Position numbers and translations under genes: made by a program. 64,000 bases of DNA from UBA1952 sp965246785 (GTDB lineage: Bacteria; Bacteroidota; Bacteroidia; Chitinophagales; Chitinophagaceae): contig CBDFFM010000005.1 of the NCBI GenBank assembly GCA_965246785.1, positions 62,001-126,000 of the forward strand. The letters run 5' to 3'. Under the pieces are notes generated by a model. The model saw only the letters and a list, made by a program, of their open reading frames with translations. It did no database searches and had not been told where the DNA came from. Positions 62,820 through 64,000 of the stretch are shown piece by piece (within the stretch, counting starts at the first letter, position 1; every line of letters starts with the position of its first letter).

Positions 62820-63734
62820 CTAATGCAGCGGGCGCTTTTTGATCATTCCCCCGCGGGTATCTGCTATCGGCGCCTGAATGACAAAAGCCCGGGCATCCAG
62901 CCGCTCCACTTCGGTAAGCAGCTTCTGCACTTCAAGGCGCGTGACGACGCAAAAGAGAATTTTGTGCGTCTCCTCCACAAGACCGTGCTTGCCATATCCG
63001 CCGGCTCCTGTGTACACCGTCACGCCACGGCCCAGTCGCTCCACAATCATCAGCTGTACGGCATCCGCATGGTGTGATATAATGGTGACCCCGATATACT
63101 CCTCAATGCCGGTGACCAGAAAGTCAACCGTCTTGGAAGCAGCCAGGTAAGTGAGCATAGAGTACAGGGCCACTTCCAGGTTCACGAGCATCGCTGAGGT
63201 TGCGAACAGCACAATGTTGAACAGACCGATGAAGTCGCCAACCGAGAGCGTACTGGCCCGGCTTACCTGCAAGGCCAGCACCTCGGTGCCGTCTATGACG
63301 CCGCCGCGCATGCACAGTCCGATGCCCGCGCCGATGAAAAAGCCTCCGAACACGGCAATCAGCAGGGGGTCTTTGGTGAGGGTAGGGAAGTGCAGGTAAT
63401 GGACAGCAAGGGCCAGCGCTATAATAGAACAGCAGGTTTTCACGGCAAAGCCCTGCGACACCTGCCGTGCCCCGAGATACATAAAAGGCAGATTTATCAG
63501 CACAATCAGGACACTCAGCTCAATATTGGTAAGGCGCGATACAAGCAGCGAGATGCCGGTAATGCCGCCATCCAGGAAATGATTGGGCAGGAGAAAGCCC
63601 TTCAGGCCAATCGTTGCCGATGATACGCCTGCCAGCAGAAACAGGAAGCTGCGAAGGGTAAGTCGGCGGAGCATAAGCAGCGGGAAAGCGCCGTTGAAAT
63701 TAGCTATTGCCTCAGCAGAAATAAACCACGCCAT
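62820..63734 (-). CDS. YitT-family membrane protein
   Basis: 304 residues. Met21 (MLRRLTLRSFLFLLAG) is an alternative start after an N-terminal extension. Several membrane spans (SFLFLLAGVSSATIGLKGF, SVLIVLINLPFMYLGAR, IALALAVHYLHF) and a C-terminal cytosolic DUF2179 domain (GYGKHGLVEETHKILFCVVTR, FVIQAPIADTRGG) are as in YitT. Role unknown. It is divergent from the SCO gene. Confidence 0.88.
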   Translation of the reverse strand: MAWFISAEAIANFNGAFPLLMLRRLTLRSFLFLLAGVSSATIGLKGFLLPNHFLDGGITGISLLVSRLTNIELSVLIVLINLPFMYLGARQVSQGFAVKTCCSIIALALAVHYLHFPTLTKDPLLIAVFGGFFIGAGIGLCMRGGVIDGTEVLALQVSRASTLSVGDFIGLFNIVLFATSAMLVNLEVALYSMLTYLAASKTVDFLVTGIEEYIGVTIISHHADAVQLMIVERLGRGVTVYTGAGGYGKHGLVEETHKILFCVVTRLEVQKLLTEVERLDARAFVIQAPIADTRGGMIKKRPLH

Positions 63735-63767
63735 TTCAGGCGGGCAAACCTGACCTTTGCGCCCATT

Positions 63768-64000
63768 ATGTCAAGAAGAGCGCTTACAATCACCTTAGTG
63801 GCCTTTTTTATCCTGCTGGCCGGCGGATTTATGGCTTATTACTACAGCATTACCCGCAACCTGCCCAAGACGCTGCCGGTTATTGGTAATGAAGGCCATC
63901 ACGTGGATACTTTTTCTTTTTATAACCAGGATGGGCGCCTCATCACCCAAAAGGACGTAATGGGGAAGGTTTATGTAGCAGAATATTTCTTTGCTACATG
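63768..64000 (+). CDS. SCO1/SenC-family protein (5' part only)
   Basis: 77 residues visible. The N-terminal anchor MSRRALTITLVAFFILLAGG to YYSI is followed by PVIGNEGHHVDTFSFYNQDG, DVMGKVYVAEYFFATC, where the Cys begins the CxxxC copper motif. It helps assemble the CuA centre of cytochrome oxidase. It is cut at the window edge. Confidence 0.8.
   Translation, partial: MSRRALTITLVAFFILLAGGFMAYYYSITRNLPKTLPVIGNEGHHVDTFSFYNQDGRLITQKDVMGKVYVAEYFFAT

Overview
The window looks like a chromosome piece from a Bacteroidota bacterium, probably Chitinophagales-like. Supporting signs are a type IX secretion sorting domain on a metalloprotease, two DUF4402 proteins, YitT and SCO proteins, and likely TTTG/TAnnTTTG promoters. 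The order-level placement is inference. No rRNA, tRNA or CRISPR array was seen.

Positions 1 to about 35.65 kb are a Mu-like transposable prophage whose distal end lies outside the left edge. Reading from its early end at the right, it has an S24-type repressor (plus strand) facing a Ner/Cro-like gene across a palindromic operator. Then come the DDE transposase A, the ATPase B and about 17 small early genes on the minus strand (34-23 kb). A head module on the plus strand (14.6-23.1 kb) holds small and large terminase, gp36-like, portal, MuF with a nuclease-like toxin tail, tape measure, gpG-like and gp37-like genes. The protease/scaffold, capsid, sheath, tube, tail chaperones, baseplate, lysis and fibre genes follow on the minus strand (14.5-0.5 kb). 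At the left edge is an ABC-ATPase/acetyltransferase-type gene, where phage Mu carries com/mom. The tail chaperone has a classic A AAA AAC -1 frameshift site. Terminase, capsid and three other phage genes carry single-base indels or a nonsense codon, which suggests a decaying prophage or indel errors confined to it.

From 35.7 to 48.9 kb are host genes. An AT-rich orphan precedes atpDC (F1 ATPase beta and epsilon). A kaiC-kaiB-kaiB-histidine kinase operon follows, without kaiA, split by a 399-bp element made of a four-helix-bundle gene between 25-bp inverted repeats. Next to it is an RsbQ-like hydrolase. A run of GlxA/AraC regulator, SnoaL, DoxX, SRPBCC and VOC genes follows, then a TetR plus FAD monooxygenase pair that share one palindromic operator.

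From 49 to 64 kb lie an eight-PAS histidine kinase and a four-gene chaperone-usher-like cluster (DUF4402 subunit, terminator, PapD-like chaperone, second DUF4402 subunit, usher-like barrel). After these come a lipoprotein, a reprolysin-type secreted metalloprotease with a C-terminal sorting domain, a secreted FG-GAP-like protein, a YitT membrane protein and the start of an SCO gene. The chaperone-usher cluster with DUF4402 subunits, and the kai operon with its inserted element, are the least conventional host systems here.
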